Below, piece by piece: positions 8,265 to 17,332 of a DNA stretch of 64,000 bases. Within the stretch, counting starts at the first letter, position 1. Each line of letters starts with the position of its first letter. Source of the DNA: Laspinema palackyanum D2c (GTDB taxonomy: Bacteria > Cyanobacteriota > Cyanobacteriia > Cyanobacteriales > Laspinemataceae); NCBI RefSeq assembly GCF_025370875.1, contig NZ_JAMXFD010000002.1, forward strand, positions 62,001 to 126,000. The letters are read 5' to 3'. The notes under the pieces were generated by a model that did not search any database, was not told the origin of the DNA, and saw only the letters and a list, made by a program, of their open reading frames with translations. A program made the translations under genes and the position numbers.

Positions 8265-9542
8265 TTATGGTTTCGCGAGCACAGGTTTTCCAGTCAAGAC
8301 CACCTGTTCAATAATATCAGCCGCGCGCGTCACTCCTCCAGCCCGTTGAATTGCTTCTTGGAGCGCGATCGCCCGTTGTTTATAGGACTCCTCCCCCAAC
8401 ACCTTCTGAATCGCCGTTCGTAGCTTCGGAACGCTCAACTGCTTCAACGGAACCACTTCACCAACCCCCGTCCAAGCAATCCGTGCTGCCACTCCCGGTT
8501 GGTCATTGGTGACAGGAATGGCCACCATTGGAACTCCATTTTTCAAACATTCCATTGTGGTATTCATCCCGGCATGAGTAATGGTCAGGGTTGCTTTTTG
8601 TAACAATTCTAATTGGGGTGCATAACCCACAACAAGAGGATTACCTGGCAATTGAGGGATGGACTCAGGACTAATCCCCCCACCGAGAGAAATCACCAAC
8701 TGCGCCTCTAATCCTTCACAAGCTGCGGCAATGGTTTGAAATACAGTTTCCCCTTGATTTTGAATCGTTCCCATTGAGGCATAAATTAAGGGGAGCCCCG
8801 TTAATTTTTCAAAGGGAAATGGGACTGATTTTCGCGTTTGGGGATTGTCATAAGGCCCTGTAAAATGAAAACAGGAGGGTAAAGTAGTTCGGGGAAACTC
8901 AAATTCCGCAGGTTGTTGGCTAAGTTGAGCCAGTTTAGAGTAAACCTCATTCGGGTGAGCGTGTAAAGGCAAATTCCACTGGCGGCGATAATCAGCAATG
9001 AGTTCTCGAACCGGCTTGCTTAAATAAGTGAGAAACTGATAGCCCAACTTATTCCGTAAACGCCCTTGCCAAGTTGGATTATACTCCCACGGAGTACAAA
9101 ATGGAGGAATATTAGGGTCTCGGTTCATCATTAAAGCACTACATACTGTGACAAAAGGAATATTCAAAAATTCTGCAAGGGTTCCACCGTAGAGGGAAAC
9201 TTGATCCACAAGTAACGCTTCTACCCCAGCTTTTTTGAGGATTGCGGGAGCTTGCTTGAAGGTAAGAGTTGCCTTTTCTGCAAAGATTTCAACCGTATAT
9301 CGAAATCCTGCTAAACCCCGAAGCTGACCCATTTTTTTTAGCTGTTCTGCGACTGTTCCAGCAGGAATTTCCTGTTCGGCAATGGGGCAAAATTCTAAGC
9401 CACTTTCCAGAGTTTTGTCCTTGGCATCAATATAGTTAAATACCGTCACTCGATGCCCCCGTCGGATCAGCTCATACCCTAAAGGTATCATCGTATTAAA
9501 GTGCCCGGTAGAAAATGGACAAATAATTCCAAAATGAGTCAT
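8265..9542 (-). CDS. UGT/MGT-type glycosyltransferase (GT1-like)
   Basis: A 425-residue cytosolic GT-B enzyme. The N-terminal half starts MTHFGIICPFSTGHFNTMIPLG, the acceptor-side Rossmann fold. The C-terminal half has LIYASMGTIQNQG, VVGYAPQLELL and the donor-binding signature THAGMNTTMECLKNGVPMVA followed by IPVTNDQ, which holds the nucleotide-sugar. The family includes zeaxanthin and macrolide glucosyltransferases; the acceptor here cannot be read from sequence. The ATG at 9542 has AGGAG nine bases upstream. It is the first of several leftward genes, two of which are further glycosyltransferases, so a role in glycolipid, carotenoid glycoside or polysaccharide decoration is possible. Confidence 0.9.
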   Translation of the reverse strand: MTHFGIICPFSTGHFNTMIPLGYELIRRGHRVTVFNYIDAKDKTLESGLEFCPIAEQEIPAGTVAEQLKKMGQLRGLAGFRYTVEIFAEKATLTFKQAPAILKKAGVEALLVDQVSLYGGTLAEFLNIPFVTVCSALMMNRDPNIPPFCTPWEYNPTWQGRLRNKLGYQFLTYLSKPVRELIADYRRQWNLPLHAHPNEVYSKLAQLSQQPAEFEFPRTTLPSCFHFTGPYDNPQTRKSVPFPFEKLTGLPLIYASMGTIQNQGETVFQTIAAACEGLEAQLVISLGGGISPESIPQLPGNPLVVGYAPQLELLQKATLTITHAGMNTTMECLKNGVPMVAIPVTNDQPGVAARIAWTGVGEVVPLKQLSVPKLRTAIQKVLGEESYKQRAIALQEAIQRAGGVTRAADIIEQVVLTGKPVLAKP

Positions 9543-9578
9543 GGGTAGATGCTCCTTTAAATTTAAAGAATTTGCGGT

Positions 9579-10185
9579 TTATTCACCTTGTTTAACCCGA
9601 ACCGTAAACTGTTTGACCACCCATTCTCGGTAAGAATAAGCAGCATTTAATCGGCGGTCCTGGGGTTGTTCCTGGCCGATCACCTCCGCTAACAGAGACA
9701 GCGGATCAGACCCACTATAACCCCGATATCCTGGAGGCGCAACCATCAGGCGATCGAGTGCCGGTAACCCAAACCCGCACTCGATACCCCAGGATGACAA
9801 AGACTTTGATAATATCAGTCCACTCCTTATATCCCTCGGGTAAACTGAGGCAAAAAGGTATGACTTCTCGGTGTTCGACTCCCGGAGAAACTTCTACAAA
9901 CATCTCTTTATCCGGTTTCGGCCAAACTTGTGGAATTGACCAATCTGATTCTAAATTCAGGATAACAACTGTCAACGGACTGGAGTAAAAGTTAATAACT
10001 CCTAAGAAAAGCCATTCCCCTTTCTGAATGCTTGGATTCAGAGGGTCATCCAACGGTTGAAACTTTTTCAACTGAATCGCGGGTGAATCAATCCCTTCGG
10101 CATAGCGGTACTTTTGGGGAGGACTTTGGCAAAAAAGTAACCACAAATTGCACGGATTTTCACTAGGTCTGTGAAATCGGTGCAA
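9579..10185 (-). pseudogene. Remnant of the C-terminal part of a caspase-like/exported protein, frameshifted
   Basis: Two leftward reading frames join into one plausible product after a shift near 9780. The first gives SPAIQLKKFQPLDDPLNP, WLFLGVINFYSSPLTVVIL, HREVIPFCLSLPEGYKE and IIKVFV. The second continues GIECGFGLPALDRLMVAPPG to AYSYREWVVKQFTVRVK. This order (saturated strand-rich region, 'LPEGY...KVFV', 'LPALD', '...W..KQFTVRV') resembles the tail of cyanobacterial peptidase C14/caspase-like proteins; that assignment is from recall and is uncertain. No catalytic domain is present, and the 5' end overlaps a hairpin repeat. Two unrelated small genes are possible but less likely. Confidence 0.5.
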
Positions 10186-10194
10186 TCTGTGGTT
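10139..10194. repeat. CCACAGATT-type hairpin repeat, diverged copy 3
   Basis: AACCACAAATTGCACGGATT at the left and GGTGCAATCTGTGGTT at the right form an imperfect fold-back related to the copies at 6080 and 8132. It overlaps the 5' end of the caspase-like remnant. Confidence 0.65.
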
Positions 10195-10217
10195 AACAGT
10201 GGATTGAGAGGAAGAGT

Positions 10218-11165
10218 TTAGGCTGATTCTTTGATTTCTGGAAGGGTTGGGGTTTGGGAGGTGGGTTTGGTGGAGAGTTGATTTAACTGTCCGCCAAATT
10301 TGCGGAGTTCAAAGAGTTTTACTCCGATTTGATATTCATATTGACTTAACAGGCGTCCATAAATGTATCCGGCTTTGCCATCTAAAAAGCCTAGTTTAAG
10401 GATGTAGAACCAGATAAATCTGAGGAGGGGTTTGAAGGGGAGGCGGACCCAAACGGTTTTTAGAAAGCGTTTGCGTTGGACAGCATCGCCAAAGAAGTTG
10501 GCTCCAATGGTGCCACTGTCGTCTTTTCCGGTGAGTAGGTTGTAGTACACTCGCGCTTCCCAGTTGGAGTAGCGATTGTGACGTTCTAACCATTGATAAA
10601 TGTCTCGGAAGTCTTCATGAATCATGTCCGCTTTCAGATAGGCGGCGGGACGATCTAAGATGACGTGCTCGTGGACTTCGTTATCGCCGGTGTTGGGAAC
10701 GTCTTCGGTATTTAAGTTTTCATATCGGCCTTTTTGATGGCGGAATAAGCGGAGATTCCAGTCGGGATATTTGCCGCCAAAACGAATCCATTTACCGAGG
10801 AAGAAGACTTTACGATTCAGATAATATCCGTCATAGTTGGGATTTTGGATGGCTTGGGCCATTTCTTCCCAAAGTTCTAGGGGGATGCGTTCGTCACAAT
10901 CGACGATTAGCACCCATTCGTTGCGAAAGGGGAGGTTTTCTAAGGACCAATTTTTCTTTTTGGGCCAGCCGCCGTTAAAGTGGAATTGAACAACTTTTGC
11001 ACCCCAATTTTCGGCGATTTCAATGCTCCGATCGCTACTTTGGGAATCGACTAAAAAGACTTCATCGGCGAGTTCCAGACTCGCTAGGCAAGCCGGGAGA
11101 TTGGCTTGTTCATTTTTAGCGGGAATCAAAACAGAAATTGGAATTTTTGAGGGTGTCGAGGCCAT
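10218..11165 (-). CDS. Family 2 glycosyltransferase
   Basis: 315 residues with a GT-A fold at the N-terminus: ISVLIPAKNEQANL, then DEVFLVDSQSSDRSIEIA, and the metal-binding DCDER motif in WVLIVDCDERIPL. KYPDWNLRLFR and VHEHVIL follow, as in the lipopolysaccharide core/WaaE-like group. A short hydrophobic stretch (LLRFIWFYILKLGFL, ~245-260) may hold it at the membrane. It probably adds a sugar from a nucleotide donor to a surface glycan precursor; the exact reaction is unknown. The ATG at 11165 lacks a strong ribosome site. It lies downstream of another family 2 enzyme on the same strand, separated by ~250 bp. Confidence 0.9.
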   Translation of the reverse strand: MASTPSKIPISVLIPAKNEQANLPACLASLELADEVFLVDSQSSDRSIEIAENWGAKVVQFHFNGGWPKKKNWSLENLPFRNEWVLIVDCDERIPLELWEEMAQAIQNPNYDGYYLNRKVFFLGKWIRFGGKYPDWNLRLFRHQKGRYENLNTEDVPNTGDNEVHEHVILDRPAAYLKADMIHEDFRDIYQWLERHNRYSNWEARVYYNLLTGKDDSGTIGANFFGDAVQRKRFLKTVWVRLPFKPLLRFIWFYILKLGFLDGKAGYIYGRLLSQYEYQIGVKLFELRKFGGQLNQLSTKPTSQTPTLPEIKESA

Positions 11166-11413
11166 GATTATCTGGTTTAACCTAATGCAAGCTTACAGTA
11201 TGGACAACAGGTTGACTTTGTACCCGCAGGGGTTAAGGGTAATTCTCAAACTCAGGGGTAGAGTAGGGGCAGCTTAGACGCTTAAGAATGGGTGAATATG
11301 ACGATCGCCCTCGATACTCCACCAGCCTGTTCTGCCAATCTCGTTCATCTTCGTTTATCCTCGTTGATCTCCATCCTAGGCACATTCCAACCTCCGATTC
11401 GCTCTCTCTAGTT

Positions 11414-12400
11414 TTAACCTTGTTCGGCCCGATCGCTCGAATGCTTCTCCCCACCCGATGCGGTTGTGGATCCGGCAGATGGAGAACCCAAAAACAGGGC
11501 GCGGATGGCTGCACTTAAATACCCAATCTGACCGTAAGCGTACACCAAGTTGTCAAAGCTTAAGGCCGGATCCCGAACATATTTTAAAGATTTATAAATC
11601 CCCCGCAGGAATTTTTCCCCGCCATTACTCAACTGTCCCATGCCAGCGCGTCCTGTCAGTTGTTCGCGGTAACACTCGCTAATCCCCTGCCACCACCCGC
11701 GACTCAAAAACCAACTGCGCTTTAACCTTTCTGGCGCAACGTTATGGGCGGCGATCGCCTCGGGGAGATAAGCCACTTCCCATCCTTGATTCAGGGCCAG
11801 TTCAGTCATGTGGAGTTCTTCGTTGGAAAGCAAGGATTTCCCCACCCGCCCGAGGTTCAAATCAAAACCGCCCACTGTTTCCAGAAACGATCGCCGAATC
11901 GAGTAATTTAACCCTCTGGGAGTCAGACCCGGTTCACGAATCAAGGTAATTTGGTCCCCGAGGTCATAAGCGCCTAGATTGGACGCTAGACCGGCAGAAA
12001 GCCAAATCGGAGGTTCAACCCCTTCGGGCCAAATTAAGGTCACTTTCCCCCCAGCGATCGCCAACTTTTCATTTTGCTGATAAGCATTCCACAGGGTTTG
12101 CAACCACTGGGGTGAGGCGACTGCATCATCATCCAGATAGGCCAAAATTTCACTGCGGGCCTGTTTAAATCCCGTATTGCGGGCGAAGGATAACCCCAGG
12201 GTGGGTTCATAAATGTACTTGAGACGCGGATCCGACTCCCGTTGGGCGACCACCTCTTTGGTGCGATCGGTCGATCCGTTATCCACCACGAGGATTTCAA
12301 AATTGGGAAAATCTTGCTGGAGTAAGCTATCAATCGCATCGCCTAAATAGACGTCTCGATTGTGGGTACAAATAATTGCAGAGATATCGGGCTGTGGCAT
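11414..12400 (-). CDS. hpsE: Family 2 glycosyltransferase, HpsE-like (hormogonium polysaccharide)
   Basis: 328 residues: ISAIICTHNRDVYLGDAIDS, EILVVDNGSTDRTKE, the metal site YLDDDAVASP, and GLTPRGLNYSIRRSFLETVG, GRVGKSLLSNEELHMT, then SRGWWQGISECYREQL near the C-terminus. The last motifs are those I associate with HpsE, a glycosyltransferase for hormogonium polysaccharide used in gliding; the symbol rests on recall. The ATG at 12400 has GGAG about ten bases upstream. It would act at the cytoplasmic face of the membrane. No other hps genes are visible here. The 250 bp downstream of it hold near-repeats of TCGTTNATC (11341-11370) and no gene. Confidence 0.85.
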   Translation of the reverse strand: MPQPDISAIICTHNRDVYLGDAIDSLLQQDFPNFEILVVDNGSTDRTKEVVAQRESDPRLKYIYEPTLGLSFARNTGFKQARSEILAYLDDDAVASPQWLQTLWNAYQQNEKLAIAGGKVTLIWPEGVEPPIWLSAGLASNLGAYDLGDQITLIREPGLTPRGLNYSIRRSFLETVGGFDLNLGRVGKSLLSNEELHMTELALNQGWEVAYLPEAIAAHNVAPERLKRSWFLSRGWWQGISECYREQLTGRAGMGQLSNGGEKFLRGIYKSLKYVRDPALSFDNLVYAYGQIGYLSAAIRALFLGSPSAGSTTASGGEKHSSDRAEQG

Positions 12401-12853
12401 AAATGGGTTACTCCGATTGAGTCTAGCTCCTGTGCTGAGTTGTTAAATCGTCCCCGTGGGAATTGAATCTGCTTTCAAAAGAGTTCTGATCACTCCCCAG
12501 GGTTATCATGCGGCTTTTCACTAAACAGACCCTGTGCCCAGTCCGTCTGTGTCTTAAGATTTTATTTGGATTTGAGCGTTTAAACGGACGGTATAATTTA
12601 CGATAAAAATTCGGGATACCCGAGCAGTTTGGACTCTTTCGTTTCTCTGTTTAACAGATTTCAACCTCCTTAACTCTGGGTGAAAGGATCTGGAATGGAG
12701 TGACTCTCCTTGGAGCAGTATAACTTACCGCTCTAGCAAAACAACTGATACACCAGACCGGATGACAGGGAACAAGGGTCGTCAGGGCGGGTGAGTCTTT
12801 GGGAAAATCCGGACACAGGACTGAGCCAATCACAACAATCAGGGATAGAACGG
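12401..12853. other. Spacer between divergent hpsE-like and cobU genes
   Basis: About 450 bases without a supported gene. It must contain the promoters of both flanking genes. I looked for a cobalamin riboswitch upstream of cobU and did not see a convincing core. The cobU frame could begin in this spacer at a GTG at 12791, but the extra residues are not family-like. Confidence 0.5.
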
Positions 12854-13426
12854 GTGGTGAAACGAATCATTTTGGTAACGGGACCGGCGCGATCGGGCAA
12901 GAGTGAATGGGCGGAACTGTTGGCGGAACAGTCGGGTAAACCCGTGATTTATCTCGCCACCTCTCGTCTGGAGTCCGATGACTCAGAGTGGCAAGAGCGA
13001 ATCGATCGCCACCGCCAAAGGCGACAGGCAACCTGGAGGACCCAAGAGGTTCCGGTCGCACTCACCGCAGCCCTTCTCCAAGAGACTACTTCCGACAATC
13101 CCAGTTGTCTGTTGGTGGATTCTTTAGGCACTTGGGTGGCGAATCTGTTGGCAGAAGATGACCCAAGTTGGAGTGCAATTTTAGAGGAGTTGATGGAGAG
13201 TCTGAAGGGGTTGAAGCAAGGAACGGTGATTTTTGTGGCAGAGGAGACAGGATGGGGGGTGGTTCCCGCCTACCCAATGGGTCGAAGCTTTCGCGATCGC
13301 CTGGGGGATGTGGTGCGGCGTTTAGGGGCGATCGCTGACCCAGTTTATCTGGTGACTGGGGGTCATGCCGTGAATTTGAGTGCGATCGGTTCGGTTCTCC
13401 CCCCCACTAAAACCCAAGAGGATTAG
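12854..13426 (+). CDS. cobU: Adenosylcobinamide kinase / adenosylcobinamide-phosphate guanylyltransferase
   Basis: CobU phosphorylates adenosylcobinamide and then transfers GMP to it, a late step in cobalamin assembly or salvage. Visible motifs are the P-loop VTGPARSGKSEWAE at the very N-terminus, VIYLATS, ERIDRHRQRR with the guanylylated histidine region, TWRTQEVP, CLLVDSLGTWVANLL, and VAEETGWGVVPAYPMGRSFRD. From the GTG at 12854 it has 190 residues, the usual size. The open frame extends back to a GTG at 12791, but relatives begin only a few residues before the P-loop, and AGGGA sits eight bases before 12854. No other cobalamin gene is nearby. Confidence 0.92.
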   Translation: MVKRIILVTGPARSGKSEWAELLAEQSGKPVIYLATSRLESDDSEWQERIDRHRQRRQATWRTQEVPVALTAALLQETTSDNPSCLLVDSLGTWVANLLAEDDPSWSAILEELMESLKGLKQGTVIFVAEETGWGVVPAYPMGRSFRDRLGDVVRRLGAIADPVYLVTGGHAVNLSAIGSVLPPTKTQED

Positions 13427-13780
13427 GGAAAAAACCTATCAATTCAGCCTGACCCTAAATATCCCCCAGAGGAGGATTTCTCCCACTCAATCTGTGGATT
13501 TTTCTAAGCCGTCTCGGTTGAGCACAAGCTAAGATATATCTATGCTCATGTTTCCTAAGATTGGAAAGAGAATCGCCAGGGATCTCAGTCAGCGTAGGTC
13601 ATCTTTATGGATGACTGGCTTGGATGGTGCGGCTAAATCCTGGGAACTGGCGATATCTAAATCCGCTAGAAACTCTCGGGAAACAGCCTCTTGGTCCATT
13701 CGTTAGGTTTAGTAACAATTGGGCGAATTACTCCGATAGAGTTGATTCGTCAGGACAGCAAAAAGATTTCAGGAAAATTT
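13427..13780. other. Spacer without recognised gene
   Basis: About 350 bases between cobU and a conserved hypothetical gene. An open frame runs in from 13691, but the ribosome site AGGA with correct spacing lies just before the ATG at 13781. No hairpin with a T run was obvious. Confidence 0.4.
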
Positions 13781-14308
13781 ATGGCAACGGAAGAACAGGT
13801 CAAAAAATATCTTGCCTACTGGTTCCAATTAGGCAAAAAAGTTATGGTTAATAATGGGACGGATAAATTGCTGCCGGAGCCAATTTACCAGGACAATTCC
13901 TACAGTCCAGAATTTGAGAGATGTTGGCAAATGCTGACCGACCCCAAAAATGGCAGTTGTTATGTGGAGGGAACCCATGAAACGATCTCCGAATTGCTAA
14001 CGCAAAAGTGGGACGTGATGCTCTGTGCAAGATGTACCATGCCGATTCCTGCCAAAATTCGGGGAACTCCGCCGGAAAATTGTCCTTGTGTGGATTTACC
14101 CTCCTGGCCGAATTTGGAGGTTCCCCAACCGCGATCGCCCATAGACTCAACCCATCGCCTCGGAGGAATTCGCGATCGCCTCCGCAATTATCGCCCCAAG
14201 GAAGACAACGGCAGCGCTATCTTCGTTCCCAATCAGAAAGTGATTCCTTTATTAGAAGACCTTCCGCGATGCGAATGTCCGGCTGTTTCCGAAACAGGAG
14301 GAGAATAA
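13781..14308 (+). CDS. Conserved hypothetical protein with Cys-rich segment
   Basis: 175 residues from the ATG at 13781, preceded by AGGA at six bases; an upstream start at 13691 would add 30 residues without a ribosome site. The N-terminus reads MATEEQVKKYLAYWFQLGKKV and is followed by a compact domain that includes FERCWQMLTDPKNGSCYVEG. The centre has a cysteine set that could bind metal (CARCTMPIPAKIRG then CPCVDLPSWP). The C-terminal third is basic and probably flexible, ending RCECPAVSETGGE with a third Cys pair. I recognise it only as a cyanobacterial hypothetical type and propose no function. It is convergent with rnz, 35 bp away. Confidence 0.75.
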   Translation: MATEEQVKKYLAYWFQLGKKVMVNNGTDKLLPEPIYQDNSYSPEFERCWQMLTDPKNGSCYVEGTHETISELLTQKWDVMLCARCTMPIPAKIRGTPPENCPCVDLPSWPNLEVPQPRSPIDSTHRLGGIRDRLRNYRPKEDNGSAIFVPNQKVIPLLEDLPRCECPAVSETGGE

Positions 14309-14343
14309 AAGCCCTTCAAAGGTTTAGGGCGATCGCGCTTAAT

Positions 14344-15321
14344 TCACGACCTGCGATCGCTCCTAGTCCCCACCGACTCTAACTCCGTCGAACGATGGCG
14401 TTCCACCTCATAAGTCCAGAAATCATAAGCCATCTCGGTATTCGGAAAAATCGCCTGGGCTTCCTGGCGCAAATCCTCCAACTGGATATCATTTCCCGGG
14501 GCATATCGGGGGCTAAAATGGGTCATAATCAATGTTTTCACCCGGGCAGCTAAAGCCACCTGCGCCGCCATCGTACTGGTCGAATGCAGGCGATCGATTG
14601 CCAACTGGGCATCTTGATGGGAAAAAGTCGCTTCATGAATCAACACATCCACATCTTGCGCCAGTTGCACCGCCCCCTCGCAAAAAATCGTATCCGTACA
14701 ATAGGCCATTTTCCGCCCCGGTTCCGTGGGTCCACATAACTCCTGACCCGAAATCTGCCGCCCATCGCTCAAAGTCACCGTTTCCCCGCGTTTGAGTTGA
14801 CCATACACAGGACCCGAGGGAATCCCTAAAGCCGCCGCTTTTTCCACATTAAACCGTCCCGCGCGGTCTTTTTCCTCGACCCGATAGCCATAAGCCGTGA
14901 CCCGATGTTCTAGGCGTCCGCATTTGACGATAAACTCATCATCCTCATAGACCACTCCCGGCCGACTCTGATGGACTTTTATCGGATAGGAGAAATGCGT
15001 TTGGGAGTAGCGACTACAGGCTTGAAGATAGTCATTTAACCCGGCAGGACCGTAAATATCAATCCGACTGGCATTACCGGCTAAACCGCAACTAGCTAAC
15101 AGACCCATCAATCCAAAGATATGGTCCCCGTGGAGATGGGTGATGAAGATGCGACTAATTTGACTAATTTTGATATCGCTGCTGAGAATTTGATGTTGGG
15201 TGCCTTCGCCGCAGTCAAACAGCCAGACCTCCGATCGCTGAGGCAGACGGACCGCCAAACTGGATACGTTCCGCGATCGCGTCGGTACACCTGAACTGGT
15301 TCCTAAAAACGTAATCTGCAT
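14344..15321 (-). CDS. rnz: Ribonuclease Z
   Basis: tRNase Z removes the 3' trailer of tRNA precursors in the cytoplasm. The 325-residue product is the short bacterial form: MQITFLGTSSGVPT at the start, LFDCGEGTQHQ, the zinc motif THLHGDH (~62-68), the flexible exosite arm with LGIPSGPVYGQLKRGE, YCTDT, LIHEATFSHQDA and MTHFSPRY. All metal-binding positions I can check are present. The ATG at 15321 is the only sensible start. The C-terminus carries a few extra residues after YDFWTYEV that are not part of the core fold. It stands alone between a convergent hypothetical gene and a divergent SpoIID-like gene. Confidence 0.96.
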   Translation of the reverse strand: MQITFLGTSSGVPTRSRNVSSLAVRLPQRSEVWLFDCGEGTQHQILSSDIKISQISRIFITHLHGDHIFGLMGLLASCGLAGNASRIDIYGPAGLNDYLQACSRYSQTHFSYPIKVHQSRPGVVYEDDEFIVKCGRLEHRVTAYGYRVEEKDRAGRFNVEKAAALGIPSGPVYGQLKRGETVTLSDGRQISGQELCGPTEPGRKMAYCTDTIFCEGAVQLAQDVDVLIHEATFSHQDAQLAIDRLHSTSTMAAQVALAARVKTLIMTHFSPRYAPGNDIQLEDLRQEAQAIFPNTEMAYDFWTYEVERHRSTELESVGTRSDRRS

Positions 15322-15735
15322 CTTAAGGCGCTCTTTTGACTGTTCAAATAACTTATTTTAGGCAATTTCTACCCTTCGGACTTCCTGCATACTGGGTTCA
15401 ACGGGATTAAATCGAAAATCCTCTGATTCAGGCTCAATAAAACGGACTCAATTCTACTTTGAGGGAACAGAGAACCAGAGCCTTGAAACGATAACTCGCT
15501 ATCCTATCATAGTTTTCAAGACTTACCCATTCCCTCTAGACCTCTTGTGCGGATTAAAATTCAGCCTAAAGAATAAGTACATCTGCCCTCTCATCTCCTC
15601 ATATTGCTTGTATGATAGGGGGTTATGACAAGACATGGGGCAGACTTCCGCTGTGAAGAAAGCCCTTGAACCCAATTACCGACTATCTTTTGAACTTTAT
15701 CTTAGAGGATTCCCTGTTTGAGGAGCTTGCCAACC
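15322..15735. other. Divergent promoter region rnz / SpoIID-like gene
   Basis: About 410 bases with no supported gene. The open frame at 15666-15881 is a shadow of the SpoIID-like gene. TGTATGATA near 15608 could be an extended -10 element for the rightward gene, but this is a weak reading. Confidence 0.4.
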
Positions 15736-16926
15736 ATGAAACTAGCACCCAACCCAACCCGATTGTTATCTCCACTCAAGCCTTTGTGGGAAAGCCGACA
15801 CCAGTGGTGGCTGATTGCTTTGATGTGGCTGATGATGGTGGCCCCGGCGCAAGCCAGTTTATTGTTGCGAGTCGCGATTAAACAAGATGTCAGCGAAGTA
15901 ACCATTGGCAGTTCTACCCCCGCTACAGTCTTGGATAGTGCGGGTCAGTCCTTGGGACAACTCAATGGCATGGAGGCATCCTTAGCCCGGAGTACGGGGT
16001 CCGGTGTGGCCCTCGGGGGCTGGCAAGGCAACCAAATCGTGATCGAACCGAGTGGGGATGGGTTTGTTTATATTGGCGATCGCTGGTATCGCGGCAATAC
16101 AATCCTGGTTCCCACCTCCGGCGGCCTCACGGTGATTAACCAGGTGGACCTCGAAGAATATCTCTACAGTGTCTTAGGGGCGGAAATGAGTCCGAGTTGG
16201 CCCCAGGAAGCCCTCAAAGCTCAAGCCGTAGCGGCCCGAACTTATGCCCTCTATCAGCGCCAAAAACGTGGAAATTCCCTCTATGACTTGGGCAATGACA
16301 CCTACTGGCAAGTCTATCAAGGGGTCGAAAAAGAAGCCAATACCACCCATGCTGCGGTCCAAGCCACTGCCGGACAAGTCCTGGTTTACAATGGTCAACC
16401 CATTGAAGCCGTTTTCCACTCCTCCTCGGGGGGACATACAGAAAATGTGGAAGATGTCTGGATGGAACCGAGGCCCTATCTACGCGGGGTCCCGGACCAT
16501 GATGCCGGTTCCCCGGTCTACCAATGGACCGAAACCTTCACCAGCAGTCAACTCAGCAGTCGGATCTCCGGCGTCGGGAATGTCCTGTCCATGAGACCTC
16601 AACGCACTAGCCCCCACGGAAGGATTCAGTCGATCCTGATTGTGGGAGATGCGGGTCAGCGGACTCTTGATGGGGAAGAATTACGGCAAGCCCTTAACCT
16701 CCGAAGCGCCCGGTTTACCGTGGTGCCCCAAGGGGGTCCCTCAGCGAGTAAAAATACCCTATCCAATACCCCCGCTGGATTTACCATTCAGGGTCGAGGA
16801 TTTGGTCATGGCATCGGATTAAGTCAGTGGGGGGCTTACAATCTGGCTTCCCAGGGTGTAAATTACCAACAAATTGTCCTCCACTATTATCAAAATGCTA
16901 CTTTGGCAAAAATTCGTGTAGAGTAA
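15736..16926 (+). CDS. SpoIID/LytB domain protein, exported
   Basis: 396 residues from the ATG at 15736; GAGGAG lies ten bases upstream, and the in-frame TTG at 15718 is a poorer start. A signal peptide is clear (WWLIALMWLMMVAPAQAS). The SpoIID domain follows, with VNQVDLEEYLYSVLGAEMSPSWP, EALKAQAVAARTYAL, FHSSSGGHTENVEDVW, and near the end IQGRGFGHGIGLSQWGAYNLASQG. In Bacillus, SpoIID is a lytic transglycosylase acting on denuded peptidoglycan. The catalytic-type glutamate (GAEMSPSWP) and the C-terminal GHGIGLSQWGA motif are both present here. In cyanobacteria it probably acts on the cell wall in the periplasm; the precise role is unknown. Confidence 0.93.
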   Translation: MKLAPNPTRLLSPLKPLWESRHQWWLIALMWLMMVAPAQASLLLRVAIKQDVSEVTIGSSTPATVLDSAGQSLGQLNGMEASLARSTGSGVALGGWQGNQIVIEPSGDGFVYIGDRWYRGNTILVPTSGGLTVINQVDLEEYLYSVLGAEMSPSWPQEALKAQAVAARTYALYQRQKRGNSLYDLGNDTYWQVYQGVEKEANTTHAAVQATAGQVLVYNGQPIEAVFHSSSGGHTENVEDVWMEPRPYLRGVPDHDAGSPVYQWTETFTSSQLSSRISGVGNVLSMRPQRTSPHGRIQSILIVGDAGQRTLDGEELRQALNLRSARFTVVPQGGPSASKNTLSNTPAGFTIQGRGFGHGIGLSQWGAYNLASQGVNYQQIVLHYYQNATLAKIRVE

Positions 16927-17052
16927 GCTGTTGAGGATTGGCTCACGGATCCGCTCGACTATTAACGTCTAATTCCAATTCTCCCCTCTATTTCCCACAG
17001 TAAGGGAGCGGGAGATATTTTTTGTCCAACCATCTATAACAGGAGAATCACT

Positions 17053-17283
17053 GTGCCAAAGTGGGAGTACCTTTTCGTTCGATTTGACTACTTTGCCGGT
17101 GACCTCTGCGTGCATAGTGCAAACGGACAAGAACTGCGAAACGAACAGAAAAAGCAACCGCTTTATGACTATTCCAATCAGATGGGAGAACAGGGTTGGG
17201 AAATGCTCAATTTTAATTTTACCCCGGCCTATGGTTATGGGTTTTTGACCTTTAAACGTCTGAAGCTGGATCAAGAAGAATGA
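17053..17283 (+). CDS. Small DUF4177-like protein
   Basis: 76 residues starting at a GTG with AGGAG eight bases upstream. The opening KWEYLFVRFDY and the closing EQGWEMLNFNFTPAYGYGFLTFKR match the pattern of DUF4177-type small proteins (a 'WEY' strand, then 'GWE'). No signal peptide or membrane segment. Function unknown. It is convergent with the gene at 17333, and a strong hairpin separates them. Confidence 0.75.
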   Translation: MPKWEYLFVRFDYFAGDLCVHSANGQELRNEQKKQPLYDYSNQMGEQGWEMLNFNFTPAYGYGFLTFKRLKLDQEE

Positions 17284-17286
17284 GGG

Positions 17287-17327
17287 GAAGGATGAAGGGA
17301 GAAAGCATCTGTTTTCCTTCATCCTTC
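17287..17327. terminator. Bidirectional terminator
   Basis: GAAGGATGAAGG (17287-17298) pairs perfectly with CCTTCATCCTTC (17316-17327) around a 17-base loop, between two convergent genes whose stops lie within 10 bases on each side. Confidence 0.75.
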
Positions 17328-17332
17328 AGATT

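Noticed and set aside
12401-12853. Cobalamin riboswitch upstream of cobU
   Set aside because: No convincing B12-box or conserved core was visible.
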